Origin: Lentzea sp033794685
GTDB taxonomy: Bacteria > Actinomycetota > Actinomycetes > Mycobacteriales > Pseudonocardiaceae
Assembly: GCA_033794685.1 (NCBI GenBank)
Contig: JARAYZ010000002.1
Reading direction: 5' to 3' (one strand)
DNA length: 64,000 bases
The stretch's first letter is position 1; each line of letters starts with the position of its first letter. Below are positions 56,895-64,000 of the stretch, piece after piece. Below the pieces are notes generated by a model. The model ran no database searches. It was not told where the DNA came from and saw nothing but the letters and a program-made list of their open reading frames with translations. The translations under genes and the position numbers were made by a program.

Positions 56895-57400
56895 ACTACG
56901 TTGGCGGCATGGAGATCTACGACATCCCGGTCCGCACGCTCGCGGGTGAGCCCGGCGACCTGGGGGCACTGCGGGGCAAGGTGGCGCTCGTCGTCAACGT
57001 CGCCTCGCGCTGCGGCCTCACCCCGCAGTACGCGGGCCTGGAGCGGCTGCAGGAGAAGTACGGCACCGAGGGCTTCTCCGTGGTCGGCTTCCCGTGCAAC
57101 CAGTTCATGGGCCAGGAGCCGGGCACGGCCGAGGAGATCGCCACGTTCTGCTCGGCGACGTACGGGGTGTCGTTCCCCCTCTTCGAGAAGATCGAGGTCA
57201 ACGGGCCCGATCAGCACGCCGTCTACCAGGAGCTGACCCGGCACGCCGACGCCGACGGCACGGCCGGTGACGTGCAGTGGAACTTCGAGAAGTTCCTCGT
57301 CTCGCGCGACGGCCAGGTCATCGGCCGGTTCCGGCCGCGCACCGAGCCCGAGGACGCCACCGTCACCGAGGCGATCGAGGCCGCGCTGCGCCAGCGGTGA
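56891..57400 (+). CDS. Glutathione-peroxidase-family thiol peroxidase
   Basis: 169 residues from ATG 56891, which has GGAGGG eight bases upstream. Peroxidatic Cys41 in NVASRCGLTPQY, Gln76 region after FPCNQFMGQEPG, and Trp130 in WNFEKFLV form the GPx tetrad; a further Cys (CNQF) may act as resolving Cys. In actinomycetes these usually draw electrons from thioredoxin or mycothiol. Coupled to the [2Fe-2S] ferredoxin gene before it. Confidence 0.93.
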   Translation: MNYVGGMEIYDIPVRTLAGEPGDLGALRGKVALVVNVASRCGLTPQYAGLERLQEKYGTEGFSVVGFPCNQFMGQEPGTAEEIATFCSATYGVSFPLFEKIEVNGPDQHAVYQELTRHADADGTAGDVQWNFEKFLVSRDGQVIGRFRPRTEPEDATVTEAIEAALRQR

Positions 57401-57596
57401 CTCCACCGAATAGCACTGCTTGACCGGGTCAAGAGGCAGCGCGGCGGATTTCACCCGGCAGCGACACACCTCCGGGTGGCTTGCCGGAGCGCAACGCCCG
57501 CGGCGGCCTCTCCGGTCCACCTATAGATATCTTGTCGCGCCACGGCGGCCGGCGGAACGTTGAACGGGTCCAAACCCCTTCCTTTCCGAGGCCGCC

Positions 57597-58661
57597 ATGA
57601 CGATCCTGCGCATCACCCCGACCGAGACCACCGAGCTGCTCCTCCCCGCCCCGCGCGAACGGCACGCCAACCCCGGCGACCTGCTCGCCGGCCACCTGCA
57701 CGCCCCGAGAAGAGGCGAGAACGCACCGGGCCTCGCCAGAGGCGAGGGCCCGATCCTCTCGCTGAGCGAGCCGATCCCCGCCGAGCAGCTGGACGCGAAC
57801 ACGCCGTACGTCATCCAGGACTCCCACGGACGGGTGCTGAGCGTCCAGGACGCGGGTAGCGGCTCCTGGGAGTGGGCGTACTTCGGCGCCTACAACAGCT
57901 ACTGGACCGACGTGTTCCCGCTGCAGTTCTCCGCGAACCCGGTCAGCACGCCCTCGTCGATCACCATGCCGGCACGTACCTGGCCACTGCACTCGAACGG
58001 CACCGCGACCTCGTGGGAGTACGCCTTCTGGGCGCCGTCCGACTACGGCACCGGCTATCCGGTGATGTCGATGACCGCGAAGGCCGCCCAGACCAACGCG
58101 GACGGTTCGCAGGCCTACACCCTGTCGTGGAACAACAACGGCACGACCATGACCCTGTGCTCGGACTCCGGTTCGTGGAACTGGGCGTACGTCTCGAGTT
58201 CGCACTCCGCCGCCTCGCTCACGTTCCACAAGTTCTACGTGCAGCAGAAGAAGCTGAACAGCCTGTTCAGCGCCGCGTGGCCCGATGCCAGCTACGACCT
58301 GAAGCTCAACACCGGGGACCTGTACTACCAGGCTGTCACGACCGCGCAGGCGATGTCGACCTACCAGAACTCCGGGCTCGCGCAGTACAGCTGGAAGGCC
58401 AACTACTTCGACTGCGACGACTTCAGCTACGTCTACAAAGCACAGTCCTCGAAGGACGCCTACGCGGCGAGCCCGGAGTACGGCTACGCGGTCGGCATCA
58501 TCTTCGGGACGACGAAGAACAGCGCGCACGCCGTCAACGTCTTCATCGACACCAGCGGCACCGTCCAGGTCATCGAGCCGCAGAACGGTCAGATCTGCCA
58601 GGGCAAGGACTGGAAGGACTCCACCGGCGCCGTGTACTCGCCCTACTTCATCCTGATGTAG
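57597..58661 (+). CDS. MOA-like cysteine peptidase with N-terminal repeat domain
   Basis: 354 residues. The C-terminal part (about 255-350) matches the peptidase domain of the mushroom lectin MOA: Cys273 in YFDCDDFSYVY, His311 in NSAHAVNVFID and Glu327 in VIEPQNGQIC (Cys/His/Glu spacing 38 and 16; MOA is similar). The N-terminal part (65-215) has three recurring SW(E/N)(W/Y)A(Y/F) segments at Trp91, Trp140 and Trp194, about 50 residues apart, which suggests a three-fold lectin-type domain. No signal peptide or membrane segment. Stop is followed by a terminator. Exported toxin or self-protective factor is speculative. Confidence 0.75.
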   Translation: MTILRITPTETTELLLPAPRERHANPGDLLAGHLHAPRRGENAPGLARGEGPILSLSEPIPAEQLDANTPYVIQDSHGRVLSVQDAGSGSWEWAYFGAYNSYWTDVFPLQFSANPVSTPSSITMPARTWPLHSNGTATSWEYAFWAPSDYGTGYPVMSMTAKAAQTNADGSQAYTLSWNNNGTTMTLCSDSGSWNWAYVSSSHSAASLTFHKFYVQQKKLNSLFSAAWPDASYDLKLNTGDLYYQAVTTAQAMSTYQNSGLAQYSWKANYFDCDDFSYVYKAQSSKDAYAASPEYGYAVGIIFGTTKNSAHAVNVFIDTSGTVQVIEPQNGQICQGKDWKDSTGAVYSPYFILM

Positions 58662-58666
58662 ACGAT

Positions 58667-58702
58667 CGTGGTGCCGCCCCACGACGTGCGGGCGGCACCA
58701 CG
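58667..58702. terminator. Hairpin terminator after the MOA-like gene
   Basis: CGTGGTGCCGCCC and GGGCGGCACCACG are perfectly complementary over 13 bp with a 10-base loop, between two convergent genes. Confidence 0.75.
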
Positions 58703-58737
58703 ACGTCATCCGACGACGGGAGCCCGTCTCGGGCGGA

Positions 58738-59208
58738 TCAGCGCCTCTCGTCCGTGACTCCGCCGGACAGGAGGTCGCCCGTGTGACTGCTGTACTGCAG
58801 GGCCGACGCCATGAACGTGTACCTGGAGGCCGCGCCGTTCAGGTTCGGGGTCCAGCAGCGTCGCTCGCCGGGTTTGATGTGCTTGTTGCCGCCGGGGCTG
58901 TCGCAGTTGACGGCGCCGACCAGCTCGCCGCGGTCGTAGCGGTGGAGCCAGACCTGTGCGTACTGGCTCGCGGTCATGGGCTTGTCGAACAGCGCGAAGG
59001 CGAAGTACAGGCTGCCCGCGCGGCACAGCTCGACCGTGCCGACCGACACACCGTTGGTGGCGACGATGTCACTGATGTCGACGCGGGTCTGGTAGCCGCT
59101 CCCGTTCTGGCAGAACGGGTTCACCTGCACCTCGGCCGACGCGGGTGTTGCCAGCCCCAGCAGCACCGCGCCCGCCACCGCGAGCGCCGCGGTCACTTTC
59201 CTGATCAT
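58738..59208 (-). CDS. Hypothetical secreted protein
   Basis: 156 residues with a signal peptide (MIRKVTAALAVAGAVLLGLA, cleaved near SASA-like PASA). The mature part has several Cys (FCQNG, ELCRAG, NCDSPGG, RRCWTPN) for two disulfides and no recognised family. GAGGAGGGG lies upstream of the ATG. Convergent with the MOA-like gene; exported protein of unknown role. Confidence 0.7.
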   Translation of the reverse strand: MIRKVTAALAVAGAVLLGLATPASAEVQVNPFCQNGSGYQTRVDISDIVATNGVSVGTVELCRAGSLYFAFALFDKPMTASQYAQVWLHRYDRGELVGAVNCDSPGGNKHIKPGERRCWTPNLNGAASRYTFMASALQYSSHTGDLLSGGVTDERR

Positions 59209-59299
59209 GTCCCCTCCTCGTGTGCACGACTGGTAGCCGCGTCATCACGATGAGGAACCGGTGTTGCGGAGCTCTTGCACCTTTTCTTGAATCCCCAGG

Positions 59300-60151
59300 T
59301 CAGGCGAAAGTCTTCGCCAGCACCGTGTGCACGTGCCCGGCGATCTCGTCGGCCGCCTCCTCCAGGGCGAAGTGCCCGGTGTCGAGCAGCACGACCTCGG
59401 CGGAGGGCACGTCGCGGCGGTAGGCCTCGGCTCCGGCGGGCACGAAGAACGTGTCGTGACGGCCCCAGACGGCGAGCACCGCCGGCTGCCGTTCGCGCAG
59501 CCACGCCTGCCAGGCCGGGTAGCGGCCGATGTTGGTCTGGTAGTCCCACAACAGGGACCTCATGTAGTCGGCGCGGCCGGGCAGGTCGAGGACGCGCTGG
59601 TCGGCGAGCGCCTGTTCGGGGTCGATGCGCTCGGGGTCCTGGGCGCCCGCGAGCCACTGGTGGCGGGTGCCGTCGAGGCTGACGACCCAGTCGATCATCT
59701 CCTGGTCCTGCGAGCGGTCCTTCCACCAGCCGTTCAGGCCCTGCATGTCGGGACCGAGCCCCTCGACGTACGCGTTGCCGTTCTGGGTGATCACGGCCTG
59801 GACGCGCCGGTCGTGCTCGAGGGCGACGCGGAAGCCCACCGGGGAGCCGAAGTCGAACATGTAGACGGCGTAGTCGCCGATGCCGAGCAGGTCGATGACC
59901 TGGCCGGTCACCACGGCCAGCCGGTCGAACGTCGGTTCGCCGGGCAGCGGGTCGGACGAGCCGAAGCCGGGGTAGTCGATGGCGACGACGTGCCAGGACG
60001 AGGCGAGGCGGTCGATCAGCCGCACGTAGGCGCGGGTGCTCGACGGGTAGCCCGGCAGCAGCACGATCGTCGGCCTGTCCACGTCTCCGGCCTCCCGGAC
60101 GAACACCTTCAGGCCGTCGACCTCGACGTGGCGGTGGCGGATCGCGGGCAT
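59300..60151 (-). CDS. Alpha/beta hydrolase, haloalkane dehalogenase/epoxide hydrolase type
   Basis: 283 residues. The nucleophile elbow MFDFGSPVG places Asp100 at the nucleophile position, not Ser, as in dehalogenases and epoxide hydrolases. HGxP-type oxyanion region LLPGYPSSTRAY, acidic residue in WGRHDTFF, and His261 in DTGHFALEEAA complete the triad. The substrate is unknown. It diverges from a CGNR zinc-finger gene across an inverted repeat. ATG with AGGAG. Confidence 0.85.
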   Translation of the reverse strand: MPAIRHRHVEVDGLKVFVREAGDVDRPTIVLLPGYPSSTRAYVRLIDRLASSWHVVAIDYPGFGSSDPLPGEPTFDRLAVVTGQVIDLLGIGDYAVYMFDFGSPVGFRVALEHDRRVQAVITQNGNAYVEGLGPDMQGLNGWWKDRSQDQEMIDWVVSLDGTRHQWLAGAQDPERIDPEQALADQRVLDLPGRADYMRSLLWDYQTNIGRYPAWQAWLRERQPAVLAVWGRHDTFFVPAGAEAYRRDVPSAEVVLLDTGHFALEEAADEIAGHVHTVLAKTFA

Positions 60152-60167
60152 GTCGTTCTCCTCGGTT

Positions 60168-60186
60168 CGTTCTAATGGGTAGAACG
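60168..60186. promoter_or_regulatory. Inverted repeat CGTTCTA-N5-TAGAACG, probable operator
   Basis: Perfect 7-bp arms, 5-base spacer, 17 bp upstream of the hydrolase start. Three CGTTAG/CTAACG elements (60197-60202, 60237-60242, 60262-60267) also lie in this divergent promoter and may belong to the same regulator. Confidence 0.6.
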
Positions 60187-60274
60187 ACCGTATACGCGTT
60201 AGGTTTGGCGGCGCAAGCTCCTTCGGCGAGAATCTGCTAACGTCTCAACCGGGTTCGTAACCGTTAGGAGAAGC

Positions 60275-60859
60275 GTGGCGACGACACTGGCCGAGTTCCA
60301 GGCGGCAGGGTTCCCGATGGGGGCCGAGCCGCTCGTCGCGCTCGACCTGGTGGACACGCGGGCGTTGTGCGTCGCCCCGGTCAAGGACCTCATCGCCGAC
60401 GAGACCGCCCACGCGACGTGGTGGTCGTTGCAGGCCGACCGCCTGCCTGTCGCGCCGCCACCGCCGCTGAGCGCGACCCGCCGGCTCCGTTCGCTGCTCC
60501 AGGACCTGTTCGAGGCCCACCTGACCGGTCGCACGCCCGACCCTGCGCGGATCGCGGACCTCAACGCCGTCGCCGCCTCGGTCCCCACGAGCCCCCGGCT
60601 CGACGGCTGGGGTTCCGAGGCGCGTGCCGGGGTCCGCTGGCACGACGACCACACCGGTCATCCCGCGCTGGCCGCGATCGCGGGAGAGGCGATCCGGCTG
60701 CTGGCCGACCCCGAACGGCTGGGCAGGGTGCGGGCGTGCGCCAACCCGGCCTGTTCGATGATGTTCCTGGCGGAGAACAAGCGCCGGGTCTGGTGCGCCG
60801 CCAACGTGTGCGGCAATCGAGCGCGGGTGGCCCGGCACTACGAGCGGACCCGCTCCTAG
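60275..60859 (+). CDS. CGNR zinc-finger regulator (ABATE domain)
   Basis: 194 residues. The N-terminal ABATE ligand domain is followed by the CGNR zinc finger: RACANPACSMMFLAENKRRV then WCAANVCGNRARVARHY. Cys residues form a Zn ribbon. GTG start with TAGGAG upstream. It likely binds the repeats in the promoter it shares with the hydrolase gene. Confidence 0.9.
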   Translation: MATTLAEFQAAGFPMGAEPLVALDLVDTRALCVAPVKDLIADETAHATWWSLQADRLPVAPPPPLSATRRLRSLLQDLFEAHLTGRTPDPARIADLNAVAASVPTSPRLDGWGSEARAGVRWHDDHTGHPALAAIAGEAIRLLADPERLGRVRACANPACSMMFLAENKRRVWCAANVCGNRARVARHYERTRS

Positions 60860-60887
60860 ATCGTCGTCACACCCCGTTCGACGACCT

Positions 60888-61253
60888 CTACCGCCGGCGG
60901 TTGGCGTTGATCTCGTCGCTGTGCTCCAGCGCCCACTCGGCGAGCGCGATCACCAGTGGCATCAACGTCTTCCCGAGCCCGGTCAGCTCGTACTCGACGC
61001 GCGGCGGCACCTCCGCGTAGGCCGTGCGGCTGACCAGGCCGTCCTCGACGAGGTGCTTCAGCGTCAGCGTGAGCATCCGCTGCGAGATGCCGGTGATCGT
61101 CCTCTCCAGCGCGCCGAAGCGCAGCGGACCCTCGCGCAGCGCGCCGACCACCAGCAGGCTCCACTTGTCGCTGATGCGGTCCAGCACCTCGCGGACCGCG
61201 CCGCCGTCGTTCATCGGCGGCGGGCAGCCGTTCGAGCGGGTGAACCCCGTCAC
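60888..61253 (-). CDS. HxlR-family transcriptional regulator
   Basis: 121 residues from GTG 61253 with GGGAGGG at good spacing. HxlR signature CPPPMNDGGAVREVLDRISD, KWSLLVVGALREGPLRFGAL and ISQRMLTLTLKHLVEDGLVS; the early Cys is typical of the redox-responsive HypR/QorR-type. Diverges from a DoxX gene and probably controls it. Confidence 0.92.
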   Translation of the reverse strand: MTGFTRSNGCPPPMNDGGAVREVLDRISDKWSLLVVGALREGPLRFGALERTITGISQRMLTLTLKHLVEDGLVSRTAYAEVPPRVEYELTGLGKTLMPLVIALAEWALEHSDEINANRRR

Positions 61254-61359
61254 AACCAGCCCTCCCGTCCTGGACACATACACCGATGTGCCTTTTGTGG
61301 CGCCCTCAACACAGACACATCATGAGGCTACGCACAAGAGGTAAGGATCGGAGTCTGCA

Positions 61360-61725
61360 ATGAACATCGCGCTGTGGGTGGTCCAGGGTCTGCTGGCCGC
61401 CGTCTACCTGGCAAGCGGTCTCATGAAGCTCGTGCGCTCGCACGAGCAGATCGTCGCGTCCAACGGGAACTGGGCGAGGGACGTGTCCGGTACGGCGGTG
61501 AAGGGCATCGGCGCCGTCGAGGTGCTCGGCGCGCTCGGCCTGGTCCTGCCGTGGCTGACCGGCATCGCCCCGGTCCTGACGCCGATCGCCGCCGTCGGGC
61601 TGGTCGTCGTCCAGGTCTTCGCCGCGCGGGCGCACCTCAAGCTCGGCGAGACGAAGTCGTTGCCCGTCAACGTGGTTCTGCTGGCGCTGGCGGCGTTCGT
61701 CGCGATCGGCCGTTTCGCCGGCTGA
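61360..61725 (+). CDS. DoxX-family membrane protein
   Basis: 121 residues with four transmembrane helices (MNIALWVVQGLLAAVYLASG, then GLVLPWLTGIAPVLTPIAAV). SGLMKLVRSHEQ is the DoxX/DoxD-like motif. Often found beside HxlR regulators and linked with redox or toxic compound response. Annotated by family only. Confidence 0.9.
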   Translation: MNIALWVVQGLLAAVYLASGLMKLVRSHEQIVASNGNWARDVSGTAVKGIGAVEVLGALGLVLPWLTGIAPVLTPIAAVGLVVVQVFAARAHLKLGETKSLPVNVVLLALAAFVAIGRFAG

Positions 61726-61770
61726 CCGCTCCACTCACCCGTCCGTGTCCACGAGGTACCGTGCCGTCGC

Positions 61771-62487
61771 ATGAGTGCGCGCTTCCAGGAACTCGACTAC
61801 CGCCAGACCCCGCTGGGCGAGCTGACCCTGCGCCGCCGGCTCGAACCCGGTACCGGCAGGGAGATCCACGAGATCAAGCTCAACGAGGAGTTCCTGATGT
61901 CGAGCCTCTTCACCGTGGCGGAGGTGGAACTGGCGAACCTCGCGCTGGCGGAGCTGCCCGGCCACGACCTGACCGTCGTGGTGGGCGGCCTCGGGCTCGG
62001 CTACACCGCGCAGACCGTCCTGGAACACGAGAACATCGCCTCGCTCGTGGTCGTCGACGCCCTCGGCGAGGTCATCGAATGGCACCAGCAGGGCCTCATC
62101 CCCGCCGGCCGGACGCTGGGGGCGGACGAGCGTTGCGCACTGGTGCACGGTGACTTCTTCGCACTGACCCGCTCCGGCCAGGGCTACGACGCGGCCACGC
62201 CCGGCAGGGAGTTCGACGCGATCATCGTCGACATCGACCACTCCCCGCGCCACCTGCTGCACCCCACCAACGCCGACTTTTACACCGTCGAGGGGGCGCA
62301 CCGCCTCGCCGGCCTGCTCAAGTCCGGTGGGATCTTCGCGCTCTGGTCCAACGACCCGCCCGAGGCCGAGTACACCGACACCCTCTCGGCCGTGTTCACC
62401 GACGTGCGAGCCGAGGTGGTCAGCTTCCCCAATCCCCTGCAGGGCAGGGATTCGACCAACACCGTCTACCTCGCGCGGCGCCGCTGA
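61771..62487 (+). CDS. Spermidine-synthase-like SAM-dependent methyltransferase-fold protein
   Basis: 238 residues. The SAM-binding loop VVVGGLGLGYTAQTVLEHEN, VVVDALGEVIEWH and FDAIIVDIDHSPRHLLHP are typical of the SpeE-like fold. It lacks a typical polyamine synthase N-terminal beta domain and is likely a stand-alone paralogue. Monocistronic; no substrate can be given. Confidence 0.86.
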   Translation: MSARFQELDYRQTPLGELTLRRRLEPGTGREIHEIKLNEEFLMSSLFTVAEVELANLALAELPGHDLTVVVGGLGLGYTAQTVLEHENIASLVVVDALGEVIEWHQQGLIPAGRTLGADERCALVHGDFFALTRSGQGYDAATPGREFDAIIVDIDHSPRHLLHPTNADFYTVEGAHRLAGLLKSGGIFALWSNDPPEAEYTDTLSAVFTDVRAEVVSFPNPLQGRDSTNTVYLARRR

Positions 62488-62551
62488 GCCGTTCGCCGCA
62501 ACTTGCCCGATCAAGGTTTGCCGGGAGACGCGAGCGGGCATTGGTCCGCTC

Positions 62552-63643
62552 ATGATGGCGTCGTACTGGGAAACCGCCCGAACCGGTTTCCTGGCGTTCG
62601 TGGGTGTCGGGTTGATGGTCCTCGTTCCCCTGGTCCTGTTGCACTACTTCCGTTTCCGGCGGGTCGAGCCGCGCCGCGCGTTCGTCCTCTACGGCCTGCT
62701 GGCCTACGGGCTCGTGGCGCTGGCGCTGATCTTCCTGCCGTTCCCCTCGGACGTGTCGAAGCTGTGCACGGGCGAGCAGATGCTGTCCACGGTCCCCTTC
62801 CAGTGGGTGACCGACATGAGCAACAACATGGCGGCGAACGGGCGTTCCGGCGTCCTCGCGATGGTGAGGTCGCAGGCGTTCCTGCAGCAGCTGTTCAACG
62901 TCGCGCTGGTCGTGCCGCTGGGTGTGGTGCTGCGCAAGGCGTACGGCAAGGGGCCGCTCGCCGTGATCGCGATCAGCCTGGGCGTCTCGCTGGCCGTGGA
63001 AGTGGTGCAGTACACCGGCAACCTCGGTTTCTACCCGTGCCCGTACCGGATCGCCGACGTGGACGACCTGATCTCGAACACCTTCGGCGGTCTGCTGGGC
63101 TGGATGATGGCGCCGGCCGCGTTCGTCGTGCCCAGGGTGCCCTCGTCCGACGAGTCGAGCGCGCCGGTCGAGACCGTCACGGTGCCGCGCCGGATCCTCG
63201 GGCTGATCTCCGAGCTCGTGCTGGTGATCGTGATCGCGAAGCTCGAGCTGCACTCGGATCCGCGGTGGGCCGTGTGCGTGCTCGTGGCGTTCCGGGTGGT
63301 GCTGCCGGCCGCGGCGAACGGGATGACGATCGGCGGAGTGCTGCTGCACTACCGGATCCGTTCCGCGGACGGGTCGCGCGCCAACCCGTTCCAGCTCGCA
63401 CTGCGCGAACTGCTCGGCCTCACCGGGTTCATGGCCTACGCGACCGTGGTGTCGCCGCTGGTCGACATCGGCTGGTGGGACCTGGTGGTCGTCGCGCTGT
63501 ACGTCGGCGGGGCGTTCGTCGTGCCCGTGTTCCGACGCGACCAGCGCGGATGGCACGAACATCTGGCACGGACGCGGGACGTGTTCGCCGAGCGGAAGAC
63601 CGGGTACCCCGACCGCCATGACGACGTACACGCACACAGCTGA
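62552..63643 (+). CDS. VanZ-RDD fusion membrane protein
   Basis: 363 residues. The N-terminal half is a VanZ-like four-helix domain (RKAYGKGPLAVIAISLGVSL, EVVQYTGN, IADVDDLISNTFGGLLGWMM). The C-terminal half is an RDD domain (ISELVLVIVIAKLELHSDPR, MTIGGVLLHYRIRSADGSRA, NPFQLALRELLGLTGFMAYA). VanZ relates to glycopeptide tolerance; RDD to transport. The two in one chain are uncommon but known in actinomycetes. ATG at 62552 or 62555; no strong ribosome site. Confidence 0.85.
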   Translation: MMASYWETARTGFLAFVGVGLMVLVPLVLLHYFRFRRVEPRRAFVLYGLLAYGLVALALIFLPFPSDVSKLCTGEQMLSTVPFQWVTDMSNNMAANGRSGVLAMVRSQAFLQQLFNVALVVPLGVVLRKAYGKGPLAVIAISLGVSLAVEVVQYTGNLGFYPCPYRIADVDDLISNTFGGLLGWMMAPAAFVVPRVPSSDESSAPVETVTVPRRILGLISELVLVIVIAKLELHSDPRWAVCVLVAFRVVLPAAANGMTIGGVLLHYRIRSADGSRANPFQLALRELLGLTGFMAYATVVSPLVDIGWWDLVVVALYVGGAFVVPVFRRDQRGWHEHLARTRDVFAERKTGYPDRHDDVHAHS

Positions 63644-64000
63644 AGCCGACATCCCGGCCGACACCCTGTTCGGGTTCCTGGCCGAGCCGCGGAACCTGCC
63701 CCGCTACTTCCCGCAGATGACCGCGGCCGAGCCGGAGGGCGGTGAGCAGGTGCACGTCGAGGCCGAGGTGCACGGCCACCACGTCGAGGGCGAGGCGTGG
63801 GTGCGGCCGGACGCCGAGCGGCGGACGCTCGAGTGGGGCGCCGAGGGCCCGGACGACTACCACGGCGAACTCCAGATCGAGGAGGTCGCGCCGGGCCGGT
63901 CGCGGATCACGGTGAGCCTGCACAGCGTCCGGGAGGCGCAGGGCGACGAGGTGCAGCGCGGGCTGGAGCAGACGGTCGCCGTGCTCACCCAGACCGCGGC
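63618..64000 (+). CDS. SRPBCC/polyketide-cyclase-like protein, 3' end outside window
   Basis: The frame reads MTTYTHTAEADIPADTLFGF then LAEPRNLPRYFPQMTAAEPE and later VEGEAWVRPDAERRTLEWGA, typical of a START/SRPBCC lipid- or ligand-binding fold. The ATG at 63618 lies inside the preceding gene (26-bp overlap), so the two are translationally linked. The last base of the window is still in frame. Confidence 0.75.
   Translation, partial: MTTYTHTAEADIPADTLFGFLAEPRNLPRYFPQMTAAEPEGGEQVHVEAEVHGHHVEGEAWVRPDAERRTLEWGAEGPDDYHGELQIEEVAPGRSRITVSLHSVREAQGDEVQRGLEQTVAVLTQTA

Noticed and set aside
1..64000. rRNA, tRNA, insertion sequence, phage gene or replication origin
   Set aside because: No such sequence was recognised by reading; a covariance-model scan would be decisive for small RNAs.

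Overview
The window is a 64 kb piece of a high-GC actinomycete chromosome. Evidence includes GTG/TTG starts, strong GGAGG-type ribosome sites, a WhiB protein, a GAF-ANTAR protein and many TetR, WYL, HxlR and PaaX regulators. The gene style suggests a soil saprophyte of the Pseudonocardiales, but that is inference. No rRNA, tRNA, CRISPR array, insertion sequence, phage gene or replication origin was seen. One run of 99 N's (1334-1432) marks an assembly gap inside a repeat gene.

Layout. 1-3.5 kb: the 3' part of a YbdK-type carboxylate-amine ligase, then two genes for secreted low-complexity proteins, one made of collagen-like Gly-X-X blocks and one rich in Pro-Val-Thr. 3.7-11 kb: five regulator/target modules, each with a visible inverted or direct repeat as its likely operator: VOC protein/WYL, WYL/SnoaL-like, SDR/TetR twice, plus an NhaP-type antiporter. 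11-17.3 kb: a secreted DUF1996/DUF305 pair, a subtilase whose C-terminal 40-residue repeats carry a 19-bp deletion and frameshift, and an XRE-ATPase-TPR regulator. 17.5-24.6 kb: a rifampicin-monooxygenase-like flavoenzyme, a GAF-ANTAR protein, and a two-subunit molybdenum hydroxylase that shares a duplicated palindromic operator with a divergent, His-rich membrane protein and is followed by a MarR gene. 24.6-30.3 kb: LacI regulator, ABC sugar importer and GH1 beta-glucosidase. 30.3-36.2 kb: a secreted TAP-like hydrolase, then WhiB3/WhiD-type, MerR/B12-type, FeS-photolyase and FAD amine-oxidase-like genes, which look like a light-response group.

37-43 kb: a 15-bp minisatellite, an operon with a shortened pyruvate,phosphate dikinase-like protein, and a TetR/reductase pair. 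43-48 kb: a NarL-type two-component system and a large secreted protein. 48.3-55.9 kb: an aromatic-acid catabolic cluster. It has an aryl-CoA ligase, a fused flavin monooxygenase/OYE reductase, a thioesterase, a cupin, RidA, a FAH-family hydrolase and a PaaX regulator. Together they suggest CoA-activated 5-hydroxylation of anthranilate or salicylate, release of CoA, gentisate-style ring cleavage and hydrolysis. 56-64 kb: small stress and envelope genes, including a protein with the cysteine-peptidase signature of the mushroom lectin MOA, and at the end a VanZ-RDD fusion and a truncated SRPBCC gene.

Most transcription units are short. Many junctions are 4-base ATGA/GTGA overlaps, implying translational coupling, and several convergent pairs share a CTAG at their stop codons.
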